From Theobroma cacao (lineage: Eukaryota > Streptophyta > Magnoliopsida > Malvales > Malvaceae), in NCBI RefSeq assembly GCF_000208745.1, contig NC_030852.1, positions 29,285,801 through 29,349,800 on the forward strand: a stretch of DNA of 64,000 nt, in the 5' to 3' direction. Below, piece after piece: positions 21,439 through 32,995 of the stretch. Under the pieces are notes generated by a model. The model saw only the letters and a program-made list of their open reading frames with translations. It had not been told where the DNA came from and did not search any database. A program made the position numbers and the translations under genes. The first letter of the stretch is position 1. Every line of letters begins with the position of its first letter.

Positions 21439-24400
21439 GGAGGAGGGGGAGGGATTGGTTGGAGGGAGAGGATTTTGGAAATAGAGAATGGGGTGTGGAG
21501 AGATAGGTTGATGGTAGTTTCCATTAAGTTGGAGTATAATGTTGGTGGCGGATAAGAAGAATGAGAATTAAAAAGTTGGAGGAGTGCCCCTTAGTAGTTT
21601 TATTTAATCAGAGTTCATAAAATAATTAGTGCTTTGTCATGCAACTGTAAGGATCAAATGCAAGTATTATATCATAAGCTTAAGCGTCGATAATCTTGAG
21701 TGGAACTATCAAAATTTTGAAACATGCTCTTGCGTTAAATATTGTAGATTAGAGTAATATATATACGTACGTACGGTTCATAGTCAAGACAGAATTTTAT
21801 CAATAAACAAGAATTAAAAAATACAAAACAAATTTAGAATTTTCCTCTACTTCCAAAGATATCTTTGCTAAGGTCATGCCATATATAGGTGCGATAGAGG
21901 AAATTTGGCTTTGCTAGACTCATGGACATCTACTGCCGATAACTTAAAAGACGACAAATAGTTCAAATGTTATTTAATTAATTATATCCAAAGTCCAAAA
22001 ATGTAATTCCTTCTTCAATTTCCATCGCTTACTCATAGATGTAAATGGGCGACCGGGTCATAATTCACTTCTTTAGAAACAAAAGTAACTCAAGCAGAAA
22101 AATGGGCATGCAGCCATGCTTCTCATTCATTCGAAGCAGTTAAAGAGCTTAAAACCTTTTTGCCTGACAATTTGGCCAGTGGTCCAAAAGAGAAAAAGAA
22201 GGAAAAGGGCAAAGAAGATTAATTTGCAATACTAGTGGGTAGTTTTATTAGGAATGGAGTTCATTTGATTATCGTTGACTTGCTCACCAAATTGGAGGAA
22301 GAAATTAAGAATCATGTGAAGGACTGTGTTTTTATCATTATTTAGTACGTACTAGATGACAATATGTGCTAATTTGGAAGGGATTGGATGGTGGGGGGCC
22401 GTTGAGAAGAAAAAAGCAAAGTAATCAGCCTAATAACCCATCACGAGATCACAGATTCTCTCTCTGTTCTCTCAAGTCTCAAGTGTGTCCGCCAACACTT
22501 GACGAAGAATGCTGCATTAGATTGCTGCCAACTTGCCAATCCGTGACTTCTCCCATTGGCATATGCACACATGTTCAACAGTGGGACAATTATGCCAGAG
22601 CTGACGATGACAGCTGTCGAGGAATTTTCAACACCTGATTTCATATCAATCCTCCAGTGTAGGTTTAGATCAAGTTATATACATTACTAGTAATATTTCC
22701 AAAAGACAAATCCCCATATATTTGCATAGTTTTCTTTTTTTGGCTACGTATTTACACATTGTACTTAAGAGTCACTATGTTATTAATGCTTTTTAATTCC
22801 CTTCCAACATTAGTTGTGGCATAATATCTACAAACACTTTTAGGTGTCAAATTTGCTAAATTCAAATCATCATTTATAAAAGACATTCTGCCACTACATT
22901 GATTGCATCCAAAAGAAAAAAACTACTTCGACTTGGACCCTAATCAAGCTAGGCCCTGAATTGAGCAACTTGAATGCCTTGAAGTCCAAACAGGATCATA
23001 TAGAGTGAGTCTGTGAGTGTGAGTCAAATGGTGTTGAGGACCTATCGGCCCAGTAGGTCACCGTCGAAAAAGACCCAGGGACAGGAGAAAAAACCCTTTT
23101 CCTAAGCTTCCTGTCATTCCGGATAAACAAATAGTAAGAGAAAAAAGCCTAGCAAAACGTTCCAAGAGCGGGTTTAGAGTGGAATCCTGATGTTAGTTTG
23201 TTTGGCGCTTGAGTTGTCCAACCCAAAACGCATGGTCATAAGCTGGACCTTAAACAATAGTATTTTTGTGGGCCAAAAAGTCAAAAGTAGATGCAATTCT
23301 CTTTATTCTTTAATTGGACTAGACTCCACCGGATTCGATCAGCTTAACTGAAAGTCTTCGCCTCCTAATCCTAATCATCATTTAATCTTTGACCGTTCGC
23401 CAACTTTCCTTCAATTCTTTTCCTTTCGCCTATTTTTTTTTTGCCAGAAATGCATTCCAATGTGAAGGGAGTAAATTCCCTTTTTGGTTTGCTGATTTTC
23501 CTGTTTGTTTGGAGTGTTTTTTGTTTGTAAATTGCAGCCTTTTCATATGCTATCCCTCTCTCTGTCTCTCTAAATAAAATGATCTTGTTTCTATCCAAAA
23601 GAAAAAAAAAGTTTTATGCTCCTTATTACTTTATGTGTCACAGTCAAATTAGGAGGACTAATTATGAGCTTTTACTCATTAATCTTTGTCAAGCTTAGAT
23701 AGTGAAGTGAAGTCATTTTAGATATAGGTTTACATGTTTATCAAAGTAGACCATCCACTTTCACAGGTTTTTGATGTCTTGGCCTCTGGATGGAAAATTT
23801 TTAATTTCCACTTTTTGGAGATGATACAAAGGCAAGCCACACCATCGAATCATCATAACGTATGAACATGATGTGGGTGGAATTTTATTGACTTCAGTAA
23901 TCTGAATCCCCCATTTATAAGTTATCCCACAAATTGAACAGCAAATGTTAACTCCATGGTGGAGCCATAACTGAAAAGTGCAGCCGCCGTATCTGACCAC
24001 CTTCTCTGCACAGGTCTTCTAGCCAATCCCAATTTTAAGTTTAATATATATATTTGTAAAATTTATGTGAGTTATAAAAAGAAAACTTAAAACTTGAAAA
24101 GGATTATCACTCTCAAGAATGGTATTGTTTGTGCGATTAATAATCTAAAGCAGGCTAGATCTAAGCATCTACCCCCAAGAAAGCTTCAAGCCTTTTCCTC
24201 ATGAATTAATGCAAGAAAATTTTTTTTCTTTAATTTTTAACCTGCTTCCAGGGGAATCTTATCTTTTGCGCCAGAAGCGCGAATATTACAATCTTGTAAG
24301 AATGGACTTACTGATTGCCTTCTACGTGAAATATTCCACATAAATATATCTAAGCAAATTTTCAAACAGCTTTCCTTTTGTCTCACATTCATTCTTCTAG

Positions 24401-24756
24401 ATGTTCAACTTATACCATGCGTCCTACACACTCCCGCATGTTTACATCCTGGAATTTTGAATGCTTTAATTTGACTTCAAAGTCAAATTTGCCAATGCCA
24501 AAAGGGGAGAAAGAAAGGCTTGATAATTATGATTTCATCTTCATCATTAAACACGCTCAATATCTACATAGGAACTCTCTTGTCCTGGCCGCATGACTTT
24601 GAAAATTTGCTAGTAGAATTTTCAATTATTAGTTCTTGGAACTTATTTAATTCATTATAAATTTTAACTTTAGAAGCGTCTATATTACTCTAAAACATGC
24701 TTTGGGCTCGTAATTGAATACAAAATTGCTGCTAGATGCAGCTATCGCTTGCATAA
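21439..24756. other. Long intergenic region between the ABCG gene and the LEA_2 cluster
   Basis: Includes the ABCG upstream region. No gene is supported. At about 23560-23612 the sequence TAAATAAAATGATCTTG followed by an A-rich tail looks like a retroposed 3' end, but no target duplication was found. The short frames at 22366-22644 and 23761-24000 match nothing I know. Confidence 0.4.
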
Positions 24757-24768
24757 CTCTATAAATAC
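24757..24768 (+). promoter_or_regulatory. TATA box of the first LEA_2 gene
   Basis: CTCTATAAATAC lies about 130 bp upstream of the ATG at 24898, consistent with a transcription start near 24790. Confidence 0.6.
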
Positions 24769-24897
24769 ACCATCTACGACATAGACCCCGCTATATATCT
24801 CCATCCTTCTTTTCTAGTAAGCGTTTAAACTTCTTCTCGTTCATCCTCAATCTAAAAAGACAAATCCTTAAAACAAAATTCTAGTGAAAATTTCGGT

Positions 24898-25473
24898 ATG
24901 ATGTCGGAAGATCGAACTACTTCTCGTCGAAAGAGAAACATCAAATGCTTGGCATATATAGTTGCCGGGGTCATAGCACAGACCATAATTATATTGCTTT
25001 TTGTGATGCTGGTCATGCGTATCCGAAACCCTAAGGTCCGTTTGGGAGGGGTCACGGTAGAAAATCTCAATCTCAATTCCTCATCTTCCTCACCTTCCTT
25101 TAGCATGAACCTTAATGCTCAGGTTACTGTCAAGAACACCAACTTCGGTCACTTCAAATTCCAAAACAGCACTTTAACGATTTCTTACAGGGGTACCCCT
25201 GTTGGCGAGGCTACTATCGTTAAGGCTCGTGCCAGGGCTCGATCAACCAAGAAGCTGAATGTGACAGTGTCGGTGAGTTCGGACAAGATGTCTAGAAATT
25301 CAGCCCTGAGTTCTGACGTCGGTTCTGGGACCATAAATTTGAGCAGCCATGCCAAGCTGGATGGAAAGATACATTTGTTCAAGGTCTTCAAGAAAAAGAA
25401 ATCAGCCGAAATGAATTGCACTATGGAAGTAACCACCTCGTCGAAACAAATCCAGAATTTGATGTGCCAATGA
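24898..25473 (+). CDS. LEA_2 (LEA14/NHL-type) membrane-anchored protein, copy A
   Basis: Intact 191-aa single-exon protein. A basic N-terminus (SRRKRNIK) is followed by one transmembrane helix (about residues 17-40), the MRIRNPKVRLGGVTVENL boundary motif, and a beta-sandwich LEA_2 domain with VKNTNFGHFKF and YRGTPVGEATI. It ends in KKKKSAEMNCTMEV...CQ. Family members (Arabidopsis At1g64065/At3g54200-type 'late embryogenesis abundant, hydroxyproline-rich glycoprotein family') are membrane-anchored, often stress- or pathogen-induced, and biochemically ill-defined. Two ATGs are adjacent (24898, 24901). It is the first of seven related copies up to 41.8 kb and is closest in motif to copies F and G. 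Confidence 0.92.
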   Translation: MMSEDRTTSRRKRNIKCLAYIVAGVIAQTIIILLFVMLVMRIRNPKVRLGGVTVENLNLNSSSSSPSFSMNLNAQVTVKNTNFGHFKFQNSTLTISYRGTPVGEATIVKARARARSTKKLNVTVSVSSDKMSRNSALSSDVGSGTINLSSHAKLDGKIHLFKVFKKKKSAEMNCTMEVTTSSKQIQNLMCQ

Positions 25474-25799
25474 GATGCAAATGGCAACCTTCATGTGTTC
25501 TGTTTAATTTTCTGCTCAAATTAATGGTTTTGGACTTGTCATTGATTTCTTATATATATATGGAGCGATATTATAAGATATAAAGAACGCCTTTTTCTCT
25601 TTAATCTCATATTCTTAATTTTGTAGTTTGTAGATTTGTTTACTTACATACTTGGATGACTTATGAGTCGCATTTTTCTCCTTTTGTTGGCTTTCTTCGC
25701 TTCAAGGTTAGTCGTTCTGTGTTTCTTCGAGGAAAACTTGTATACATTTCAAGCTGTTTACTACAATTTCCACAGCTTTTAACCTTTATAGGTTATTAA
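25474..25799 (+). other. 3' region of LEA_2 copy A
   Basis: AT-rich 3' flank; no further frame. Confidence 0.4.
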
Positions 25800-26390
25800 A
25801 TTCTGTTATTAAGTGTTTCACGGATGCTTTGTTGTTTTGGTCGTGATGAACTGACGGGGGGCTTCTTGATTCTCTAGGTGGTGCCTAAGCTTCGTGATCA
25901 AGGGGTTCCCCTTGACATATATTGGACTGATGAGTTTGCCTGTGAGCTGTGTTCGTGGTAGCGGTTTGCTGTTGAGGCGGTTGCGGGCTGGCTGGTTTCT
26001 TTTTTGATCCCTTCTTGGTTCGGGATGCTGGATGTGTTTCTCTTGACCTGCTCTGCTCCTGGTTGGACTGCTGGGAACAGGCTGCTGCTTTGTGATTTGG
26101 GGCAATGTTTCCTTCGTGCTCCACCTTTTCTGATTAGGATACTTGTTGTCTTCATTGTTCATCTGTTTCGCCCACTGTGTAAATGTTGTCAGGGGTAAAT
26201 TTGCATTTCTATCTACTGTTAAAGGCTCGCTGCGCAGCCTTTTATGCTTATGTACAGGGGTAATACCCTCTTTAAAACTCGCTTGTTATGCCAAGAGGAA
26301 TCTTACACTGGTTTGATGCAAGACTTCTGGTGGCATTCAAACTCGATTATCTAATAAATTCACCTTTAAAAGAAAAAAAAAAAAAACAAG
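25800..26390 (+). mobile_element. Retroposon-like segment ending in a poly(A) tract
   Basis: A segment of raised GC content that ends AATAAATTCACCTTTAAAAG followed by about 14 A. This is how plant LINE 3' ends or processed copies look. I found no target-site duplication and no reverse-transcriptase motif, so it may be a truncated LINE tail or an expressed non-coding copy. Left boundary approximate. Confidence 0.35.
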
Positions 26391-26989
26391 TTGCGAGTTG
26401 CCTTTGAGAAAGACAAAGCTCTAAATTGTTTTAGGTAAAGGTGCAGGTGAAATAGTTAGTATAGAGCAGGAAAAAATTAGTGGCGCCACATGCAGAAATT
26501 ATATCTTCTGGCCATCATTGAAAGATGTCAAAGTCAAGTAACAAGGCCCAAGTTCGAGTGGCCGAGGAACCGCTTTGTGGTCTATAATGATGCACGATTT
26601 ATTTACTCAAAAAATGATGAAACCTGACCCACATGTTATTTCCCATCTGACTACTCACATATGGGGTTTGTGATTTGTTTACAGATAATATAAAATACTT
26701 CTGATGATTCTCTTTGGAAAAATTAAAAATAACAACAACATTTACATATATGTGAGGATTGCAGACTAAAAACATATTGTTAAAGTAAATATTACATGTG
26801 GAGAAGGGGGAACCCGGTTGTTTTGACCAAATATCATCAGTTCCAGTTCCAACCCCAGCATCTAGATACACAGGTCCTCCGATGTTTCCAGCACCGCCCT
26901 CGAAAAGATCAAATTTCATGTCCTCGGATGGTTTCCAATGCTGCTTCCTCTGGTTGATGAATCAATTTTTGATTTTCTTCTGATTTAGT
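26391..26989. other. Intergenic, nothing recognised
   Basis: No gene or repeat supported. Confidence 0.3.
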
Positions 26990-27029
26990 CTGTTATTTCT
27001 TCCGATTTAAATCTAATTTTGTTAAAAAT

Positions 27030-27330
27030 TAAATATAAAGAAACACATAATAAGTGACGTAATGAAATATGATACAACATATGACATGATGAAACATAAT
27101 ATAAAAGATAAATATAACGAAATACATGATAATTAATGTGCGAAATTCGACACAAAAGATGACATGACAAAGCACGATATAACAGATAAACGTGACGAAA
27201 CACGACACAAAAAATGACAAGATGAAATAAAATATAAATATTTGACATACATATGATGTTACAAGAACCAGTAATAGTAAATGTGTCACATAAATTATAA
27301 TAGTAGAAGAAGTCAATACATGGATAACTG
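27030..27330 (+). repeat. Degenerate tandem array of ACGACACAAAA / TGACATGATGAAACA units
   Basis: Repeated words GATGACATGACAAAGCACGA, GATAAACGTGACGAAACACG and GTAATGAAATATGATACAAC recur at about 20-35 bp spacing. The style resembles the arrays at 4.1, 15.4 and 39.6 kb, but clear terminal inverted repeats were not found here. Confidence 0.55.
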
Positions 27331-27908
27331 AGACGTGAGATAAGAATTGTCGACGTGTGAAGTATGTGAAACAATGATTGCCAAGATGGGTGACTTTGAT
27401 GCCATGTTAGAAGAAGTGAAAATCTTAGATAATATCTTAGCAGTTTATATAGCAATTTGATCTTAATAGCAGGAGAAATCATTAAAATGGTAGATATTAG
27501 ATACAAAGAATAACATGGCTGGTCTCTCTTGAGCCTGTTCTGGTCTGCTAGTTGGTCTCTTTATTGAACTTCTCTTAACTAAGTTGATAAAATATATTCC
27601 ATTGTCAAGGAAAAACCACAGAACTAGGTTTTATTTTATGTGAGTGTGTCTTATATTTGGAGATATGAGAAGTCATCAAGAAGGATAAGAGATGAGAGAG
27701 CATTGTTAATCCATTTAACTACTCTAGCCAAATTGACCAAAATTATAGAGAGAAGAAATGGCATTCCTATCATGCAAGTTGATTTATTAAAAACAATAAA
27801 ACCTTTGATAAGAAAATGAATATTCAGAAAATAAAAAAGAAAAAGAAGTTACAAATGACAACAAATCCTTGATTGATATTACAAATGACAAAACAGCAGA
27901 ACTGGCCT

Positions 27909-28581
27909 CTAAGAGCATTTTATATCCTGAACCAATGTTTTTGCCAAATTAACTGTAAGGGTGCAGTTCATTTCCGCGGATCTCCTCCTACCATTTGCCT
28001 TCCTCTGTTTTCCTAAAGACATCAAATGCACCTTACCATTCATTTTGGAATGGCTGGTCAATGTCAAAAACCCAGACCTTATATCACTGCCTAGATTTGT
28101 ATCATTTCTTCCATTGTTTGAATTCAAATGCTTTGCTGCAGTTAACTTTCTTGTAGTTAAACCCCTCTTGCCCTTGGGAACAAGACCAGCCCAAGCTGCT
28201 TGCAATTGTAAGCGAACTTTAGGTTGGTGATTCCATATCTGAAGTAACCAAAATTTGGGTTCTTGACTTTCATTTCGGTGGTAAATGTCATGTTTACGGA
28301 AGGGTTTGGAGAGGAGCCATAGTTGAGATTCTCAACCATAACAGAGCGCACTCGGAATTTCGGATTTTTTTTGTTCAACACTAGTATTGAGAAAACTACA
28401 ATTAATATAATTATGACCACAGAAGCAGCAATTATAGCCAGATTCTTTCGGTTGAGCTCATAGGACGGTTTGCCGGTGGACTCTTCGGATTGCCTCTCTG
28501 TAAACTCATTAGATTGCTCCAATTCAGTCTTTTTGGAATGCATCAGAGCAAACTCCTTGTCATAAGCAGTGGCTGAGCCAT
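27909..28581 (-). pseudogene. LEA_2/NHL-type gene, copy B, frameshifted
   Basis: A paralogue of copies C and D with the same domains: an acidic N-terminus, a transmembrane helix (AIIAASVVIIILIVVFSILV), NPKFRVRSVMVENLNYG, VKNPNFGYFRYG, and a C-terminal MNCTLTVNLA block in another frame. Relative to copy C, a 4-bp deletion near 28165 shifts the frame, and a stop follows at 28157-28159, cutting off the C-terminal third. The ATG that aligns with copy C (28579-28581) is also out of frame with the body, so a second indel exists near the N-terminus; the first in-frame ATG is at 28543. It is probably non-functional unless the truncated N-terminal part is made. Confidence 0.85.
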
Positions 28582-28699
28582 GAGACACAACTTGGTTATT
28601 TAAATACCACGAAAAGTTGGTTTAATTCTTAAACAGGGCAAGCAATCTGAAACTTCTTGAAGGGCTTCGAAGGGATTATAATGAGTGAGTAGGCATGGC

Positions 28700-28757
28700 A
28701 ATGGGATATATATATATATATTTGTGTGTGTACACCCAATAATGGGCTGAGTTGACC
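28700..28757 (-). promoter_or_regulatory. Copy B promoter block: TATA tract plus W-box
   Basis: A long TATATA tract (28706-28722) followed, farther from the gene, by AATGGGCTGAGTTGACC (TTGACC at 28752-28757). The same arrangement precedes copies C and D. Confidence 0.55.
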
Positions 28758-28784
28758 AAAAATAATAACTTGTAAGAAGTTTTA

Positions 28785-29290
28785 TTTCTTTCTTTATTTC
28801 TTCTTTTCTCTCCTTTTTCCTTGTTCACTTTTTCCTAAAACAAGACAATCACAACCCTTCATACTGAAGAAGGAAACCAGAAAACCCTACCCTATCCAAG
28901 GATGGAAACCCCCATCAATATCTGAGCATTCCCCCACGAACAAAATCCCTGCAGAGGCGATCGACCTTTACCCACCCCTACCAACAAGGGAACAGCAACA
29001 TGGACCCTAGTCGCCCATCCAACCCTCCCACAAAAATGAAAAATAAAAACAAGCCAAATTCAAAACCCTCCCCAAACCTAACCACCCATTGGAGGTTACA
29101 GAAAGAGAGACTCCACAACCAAAGAAAAAACCACCAGATGGCAACATCCTCAATGAAAGCACAAACACGACGTGAGAAATTAAGTCTCCCTTACCCTCAG
29201 CCAACCAATTCCTTTGCAGATCCACTTGACGCCCCTTCTTATTCCCTAGTCCATGTATTGGTTTATTTATTTTTGTTCTCCTCTTTTTTC
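28785..29290. mobile_element. C-rich insert in the copy B upstream region
   Basis: A block rich in C and A (for example CCCACCCCTACCAACAAGG) that interrupts similarity with the copy C upstream region. The motif AATGAATACTAATTAATTAA lies about 40 bp beyond this block here (29314) but close to the promoter in copy C (near 31480). It looks like an inserted retroposon fragment on the minus strand. No reverse transcriptase or target duplication was identified. Confidence 0.4.
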
Positions 29291-30060
29291 ATTTTCTGTC
29301 ATTGCCAAACATTAATGAATACTAATTAATTAATACCTTCTAAATTCAATCAAAACTTGTAGATTTATGTTTCTCTTCTTTTGCAGTCTTCCTTTTTTCT
29401 TTTAGTTTACGGCTGCAGTTATGACTTGATCCTGTTTTCATGTGCATATGTATATTTTGTTGGAAGACTTGTTCCTCACCGTGGCTGCCGCTGAATTTAG
29501 CAATAATTATTGTACTTTGTGTAGCAGGCAAAATAATAATAGTAACAAAAAGAAAAGATTAAGAACACTTTGCCATTGTATTTTGTTGTCGTCCTCCTTA
29601 AAATCTTTTGGGTTTAGTGAATCTGATCAATTTGTTATAGACTATCAATAAAATATGTTATCAAAATATCCAAAAAAAAAAAAAAACCCATTCAGTTTTA
29701 TTAGAAAATTGTTTTTTCAAGTAGGCGTGCATTCTTTTCATGAAAAGAAAAACAGTCTGACTTCATCTGTCCCCCAAAATTCGGACCAAGTCCTGTTTCA
29801 TTTCCCATTTCGCAGGGGCTGAATGCTTAACAAATGCAGAACCAATAGAAGTTAAAGTGCCTTCTTGATCTTCTGACCATTCAGTTGAAATTTGGCACAT
29901 GATCTCAGAATATTTACTTTTGCCCACATGCTGAAGTGCCATGATGCGTTTTTGGGTAGGTAAAAATGCCATGAAAAAACCTACTGCGGAAAATTTCTTT
30001 TCCTCTGAAACAATCAAAGCCATGTGGAGGTAAAATTTAATTGACGAACTGGTTTTCTAT
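29291..30060. other. Intergenic between LEA_2 copies B and C
   Basis: Contains an AATAAAATATG...poly(A) tract ending near 29685, resembling a retroposon tail on the plus strand, and an unassigned 86-codon open frame on the minus strand (30023-29763). Confidence 0.35.
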
Positions 30061-30560
30061 GCTTAAGCTGCATTCTAGTGCAAATAAGCTCCTTTCGATC
30101 AGTTGATCAATATTTTAATTTAAACATATCTCGTTGAAGAAGTTTTTGGTCTCAAATTTATACACACCATGAGTCCTCAAATGTTGATCTCATTTTGACT
30201 TTATTAGCTGAGTTCTCTTTGTTTGACCACTGCCCACCTTAGTTTAAATTAAATTTCATATTTCTTTCGAGAAGAGTTTACTTGACGAAATGCTTCAAAA
30301 ATCGAGAGAAAAGATAAAGACTTGAAAATGTCAAAAACAACCGATATAGGAGAGGATTAATCTTTTCAAGTAATCTGACAAATTGATCAAAATCAAAGGA
30401 GAGCGGAAAAGAATTGCATTCTAATCGTGCAAATGGAATTCACAAAATAATTAAAATAAATGAATATTCGGTACAAGAAAAAAAAATGAAGTTTCATATG
30501 ATTGAATAGAACATAAAACAAATTCAAAAAAGAAAAGCCAAGAAATCCATGATTGAACAA

Positions 30561-31268
30561 TCACACAGCAGCAGGGCTCTGAGGGCATTTTATATCCTGG
30601 ACCGATTTTTCTGCCAAATTAACCGTAAGGGTGCAGTTCATGGCTGCATATCTCCTCCTACCGTTCACCTTCCTCCTTTTTCCTGAAGACATCAAATACA
30701 CCTTACCGTTCATTTTGGACTGACCGGTCAACGTCAAAAACCCCGACCTGATATCACTGCCTAGATTTGTATCGTTTCTTACATTGTTTGAATTCAAGTC
30801 CATTGTCGCAGTTATCTTTCCTGTGCCAAAACCCCTGATTCTTGCCCCTGGGACTAAGACCTGCACAAGCTGTACGCCCCTGTAAGCGAAAGTAACATTG
30901 GTGCTTCCGTATCTGAAGTAACCAAAATTTGGGTTCTTGACTGTCATTTCAGTAACAAATCTCATGCTGAATGAAGGGTTTGAAGAGGTGCTGTAGTTGA
31001 GATTCTGAACCACAGCGGAGCGCACTCGGATTTTCGGATTTTTGGTGCTGAATATTAGTATTGAAAAAACTATAATTAGTACAATTACGATCACAGAAGC
31101 AGCAAGTATAGCCAGATTCTTTCGGTTAAGCTCAAATGATCGTCCTAAGGTAGGCTCTTCCGATTCCGTCTCCCTGAAATCTTTAGATTGCTCCAGGTCA
31201 GGCAGCTCTCTGGAATGCACCAGGGCAGACTCCTCATCCTTTCTGGCTTGACTGTTGGTCTGAGCCAT
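30561..31268 (-). CDS. LEA_2/NHL-type membrane-anchored protein, copy C (intact)
   Basis: Single exon, 235 aa. A polar, acidic N-terminus of about 48 residues (ARKDEESALVHSRELPDLEQ) precedes a transmembrane helix (about 52-72, ILAASVIVIVLIIVFSILIF). Then come the boundary motif NPKIRVRSAVVQNLNYS and the LEA_2 domain with VKNPNFGYFRYGSTNVTFAY, LGSDIRSGFLTLTGQSKM and MNCTLTVNLAEKSVQDIKC, with a short SPAAV tail. It has the NFGYFRYG signature of the minus-strand subclade rather than NFGHFKF (copies A, F, G). It is the only intact member of the minus-strand triplet. Biochemical role unknown; a single-pass membrane protein is inferred. Confidence 0.92.
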   Translation of the reverse strand: MAQTNSQARKDEESALVHSRELPDLEQSKDFRETESEEPTLGRSFELNRKNLAILAASVIVIVLIIVFSILIFSTKNPKIRVRSAVVQNLNYSTSSNPSFSMRFVTEMTVKNPNFGYFRYGSTNVTFAYRGVQLVQVLVPGARIRGFGTGKITATMDLNSNNVRNDTNLGSDIRSGFLTLTGQSKMNGKVYLMSSGKRRKVNGRRRYAAMNCTLTVNLAEKSVQDIKCPQSPAAV

Positions 31269-31365
31269 GGGAAACTAGCAGGCTAATCGTTTAATTCTGA
31301 ACAAAAGCAAGCTATCTGAAAACTTGAGAGGATGTGATGGTGAGAAGTTGGCATCCGAATGGGGT

Positions 31366-31398
31366 GTATATATACGTGCACTAATGGGCTGCGTTGAC
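31366..31398 (-). promoter_or_regulatory. Copy C promoter block: TATA box plus W-box core
   Basis: GTATATATAC (about 31366-31374) lies roughly 100 bp upstream of the ATG. About 20 bp farther out is AATGGGCTGCGTTGACA (TTGAC at 31394-31398). Block conserved with copies B and D. Confidence 0.6.
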
Positions 31399-32210
31399 AA
31401 AAAAAAGGTGCGTGATTGTCACAGAAGTTCTATGTGTAAATACTTTTTGTTGGAAGACTGTTTCCTTACCAAACTTTAATGAATACTAATTAATTAATAC
31501 CTTCTAAACTCAATCAAAACACATCCAATGTGCATGGCATAAAAATTTCTTATTGTGAGCAATACGTACTCATTAGTCCATTACTCTTTGACATAAGCTC
31601 CCTTAGATCATATATAAAAATTTATGCTGCAATTCTAGTGCAAATAAGCTCCCTTAGATCACTTGACCGATAGTTTATTGTAAACTCAGTTAAGAATTGA
31701 AATAAAACAAGGATATCTCGTTGAAGGAGTCTTCGCTCTCAAATCTGTACACTCCGTTAGTCCTCAAATGTTTATCCCATTTTGACTTTATTAGGTGGAG
31801 AGTCTATTTGTTTGACTACTGGCCACTTTAGCTTTAAATTTAATTTGTGTTTTTCTTTAAGAAGAATTTACTTGATGAAATGTTCAAAATATCAAGGGAA
31901 AAGATAAGGACCTGAAAATGTCGAAAACAATCAATATTTAGGAGAGGACTACTCTTTTCAAGTAATATGAGAAATTGATTAAATTCAAATGAGAGCGGAA
32001 AAGAATGACATTCCAATTATGCAAGTGGAATTCACAACATAATTAAAAAAATGAATATTAAGTACAAGAAGAAAATGCATTTAAAAAAAAAAGTACAAGA
32101 AGAAAATGGAAATAAAAAAAGAAGTTACATGTGATTGAATAGAATAAAACAACAAATTAAAAAAGAAAAGCCAAGAAATCCATGATTGAACAATCACTCA
32201 ATAGCAGGCT

Positions 32211-32900
32211 CTAAGAGCATTTTATATTCTGGACCAATTTTTCTGCCAAATTAACTGTAAGGGTGCAGTTCATTGCTGCAAATCTTCTCTACTGTTCACC
32301 TTCGTCCTTTTTCCTGAAGACATCACATACACCTTACCACTCATTTTGGACTGGCCGGTCAATGTCAAAAACCCCGACCTGATATCACTGCCTAGATTTG
32401 TATTATTTTTTACATTGTTTGAATTCAAGTCCATTGTTGCAGTTATCTTTCTTGTGCCTAATCCCCCAATTCTTGCCCCTGGGACTAAGACCTGCACAAG
32501 CTGTACGCCCCTATAAGCAAAAGTAACATTGGTGATCCCATATCTATAAGTAACCATAATTTGGGTTCTTGACTGTCATTTCAGCAACAGATCTCATGCT
32601 GAATGAAGGGTTTGAAGAGCTGCTGTAGTTTAGATTCTCAACCACAACGGAGCGCACTCGGAATTTCGGATTTTTGGTGCTGAATACTAGTACTGAAAAA
32701 ACTATAATTGGTACAATTATGATCACAGAAGCAACAAATGTAGCCAGATTCTTTCGGTTGAGCTCAAATGATCCTCCCGAGGGTGACTCTTCCGATTCCG
32801 TCGCCCTGAAATCTTTAGATTGCTCCAGGTCTGGCAGCTCTCTGGAATGCGCCAGGGCAGACTCCTCATCTTTTCTGGCTTGATCGTTGGTTTGAGCCAT
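32211..32900 (-). pseudogene. LEA_2/NHL-type gene, copy D, frameshifted twice
   Basis: Very close to copy C over its whole length. From the ATG at 32898-32900 the frame is open through the transmembrane helix to VKNPNYGYL, where a 1-bp insertion (relative to copy C) near 32546 produces an immediate stop. The next part continues in another frame (YRYGITNVTFAYRGVQLV to KVNSREDLQQ), and a 1-bp deletion near 32285 returns the sequence to the first frame for the C-terminal MNCTLTVNLAEKLVQ block, ending at 32211. Only the first 118 codons are readable. It is a recent pseudogene with lesions different from those of copy B. Confidence 0.88.
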
Positions 32901-32995
32901 GGGAAACTTGCAGGCTAATTCTGAGCAAAAGCAAGCTATCTGAAACCTTTGGAAGACTTGAGAGGATATGATGGTGAGAAGTTGGCATCGTATTG

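Noticed and set aside
25818..26198. Several overlapping frames on both strands
   Set aside because: They fall in a GC-richer retroposon-like block with a poly(A) end; mutual overlap and low complexity argue against coding.
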